A DNA stretch of 38,445 nucleotides from an uncultured bacterium (GTDB taxonomy: Bacteria; Cyanobacteriota; Vampirovibrionia; Gastranaerophilales; Gastranaerophilaceae). The DNA is taken from assembly GCA_902803165.1 (NCBI GenBank), contig CADCOS010000091.1:1-38445 (forward strand), in the 5' to 3' direction. Positions 37,848-38,445 of the stretch are shown in pieces (position 1 is the first letter of the stretch; each line of letters begins with the position of its first letter). Position numbers and translations under genes: made by a program. Under the pieces are notes generated by a model. The model saw only the letters and a program-made list of their open reading frames with translations. It searched no databases and was not told the origin of the DNA.

Positions 37848-38342
37848 ATGAAGAAAATATTTACCCTTATTTTAATATTTTTTGCTGTTTCAGGTTGTGT
37901 TAATGCTGAAGTTTTGCAGGCCGGTGTTTCGGTAGAAGAAGTGCCAAAAGCTCTTTTCGGTACTTGGAGAGTTAATGCAAAACTTGATAAAACAAATTCT
38001 TATTCGACTTTTAAACCCCAAAGTGCCGATTGCTGGAATCTTTCAAGAGTAGACGGCAGAATTAGCTTAGACAATCCTTTAAGCGGTGCGAAGGCGGATA
38101 TATCGGTAAACACTGTCGAAGGTAATCTTGTTATTTTTTCTAAAAAAACGCCGTACGGAAGTAATAAAATTTTGACTGATACAGTTCACATAAGGATTGA
38201 CGGAAATAATTTCAGCGGAATAAATTCTCTCACTTTAGAGTCTTTTTCTCTTGTGGACAAGCATTTAATGAAAACGGAAACAGCAACTTATATTATTAAA
38301 GGTGAAAAAATTTCCGGCGAAAGTATATTGGCAGGTGATTAG
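37848..38342 (+). CDS. Putative secreted lipoprotein
   Basis: The 164-aa product starts MKKIFTLILIFFAVSGC; VSGC fits a lipobox with Cys17, so it may be a lipoprotein, although cleavage by signal peptidase I after VNA is also possible. The mature part is beta-rich (FGTWRVNAKLDK, WNLSRVDGRISLDN, HIRIDGNNFSGIN, TATYIIKGEKIS) and looks like a small barrel or lipocalin-like fold; I do not recognise a family. The last residues (LAGD) and the stop TAG are written by the first units of the octamer repeat that follows, so the original C-terminus may have been replaced. Confidence 0.7.
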   Translation: MKKIFTLILIFFAVSGCVNAEVLQAGVSVEEVPKALFGTWRVNAKLDKTNSYSTFKPQSADCWNLSRVDGRISLDNPLSGAKADISVNTVEGNLVIFSKKTPYGSNKILTDTVHIRIDGNNFSGINSLTLESFSLVDKHLMKTETATYIIKGEKISGESILAGD

Positions 38343-38445
38343 GTGATAAGGTGACCAAGTGAATAGGTGATTCCGTCATTGCGAGGGCAAAAGCCCGAAG
38401 CAATCCAGTCAATTAAATGGAAAATTGAAAATGGAAAGTGGAAAA
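38331..38445. repeat. Octamer tract and 95-bp dispersed repeat, copy 2
   Basis: Five octamers (GGTGATTA, GGTGATAA, GGTGACCA, AGTGAATA, GGTGATTC) at 38334-38373 lead into the ATTGC/GCAAT palindrome (38378-38404) and the ATGGAAA heptamers. From 38351 it matches 30605-30699 at 93 of 95 positions and runs out of the window. Confidence 0.92.

Noticed and set aside
1-38445. tRNA or rRNA genes
   Set aside because: I looked in all intergenic stretches for the cloverleaf arms and T-loop GTTCGANTC pattern and saw none.
1-38445. Prophage, integrase or insertion sequence
   Set aside because: No transposase, integrase or phage structural gene is present; the only mobile-looking DNA is the non-coding repeat mosaic.

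Overview
The window is AT-rich, densely coding DNA from a diderm, flagellated bacterium. The best fit is the non-photosynthetic cyanobacterial lineage Vampirovibrionia/Melainabacteria, probably order Gastranaerophilales; this is inferred from gene content and style, not from a marker-gene search. Evidence for a diderm envelope is direct: flagellar P-ring and L-ring proteins (FlgI, FlgH), a Kdo transferase (WaaA), an MCE/MlaD protein and a triple-SLH secreted protein of the kind cyanobacteria place at the outer membrane.

Region 1 (1-9281) is one long plus-strand flagellar operon: soluble lytic transglycosylase, flgF, flgG, flgA, flgI, rod-binding flgJ, a flgM-like small gene, flgH, flgN, flgK, flgL, ended by an intrinsic terminator. 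It supplies the rod, the P and L rings, the hook-filament junction, and the chaperone (perhaps also the anti-sigma factor) that controls late export. FlgJ is split: the peptidoglycan hydrolase and rod-binding domains are separate genes at different places in the operon.

Region 2 (9282-12146) holds a secreted SH3-like protein, a strongly structured non-coding RNA candidate (about 10023-10190, possibly 6S RNA), a phosphohexomutase and a small conserved protein, closed by a perfect 18-bp bidirectional terminator.

Region 3 (12151-17574, minus strand) is the most novel part: six co-directional, tightly spaced genes for a small membrane protein, a secreted VirB10-like beta-domain/glycine-zipper protein, a membrane-anchored VWA protein with an intact MIDAS, an FHA-like plus eight-TM protein, and two TonB/TolA-like proteins, one starting with a zinc ribbon. 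A shared motif after the TM segment in two of the proteins, and a beta-domain shared with the nearby SLH protein, suggest one envelope-spanning assembly. I do not recognise it as a described system.

Region 4 (17639-30556) mixes housekeeping genes (acpS, waaA, bioA, upp, mlaD-like, murF) with an SLH protein, a degenerate GspE/PilB-type ATPase, an orphan NarL-type regulator, a PilZ (c-di-GMP) protein, a HAD hydrolase and a DRE-TIM aldolase-like protein.

Region 5 (30557-38445) starts with a 360-bp mosaic of octamer and heptamer tandem tracts plus two palindromes. It continues with gatB, thrB, accA and accD on the minus strand, a small membrane protein, then a LysM protein, radA and a lipoprotein on the plus strand. 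The window ends inside a second copy of the same repeat mosaic.

Two cross-cutting themes stand out. Several genes have a promoter -10 box ending only 6-9 nt before the ATG and no Shine-Dalgarno, so they look leaderless. A degenerate octamer repeat family occurs at three or more places, one of them between the Shine-Dalgarno and start codon of flgI, where it can fold into a hairpin that would restore the spacing.
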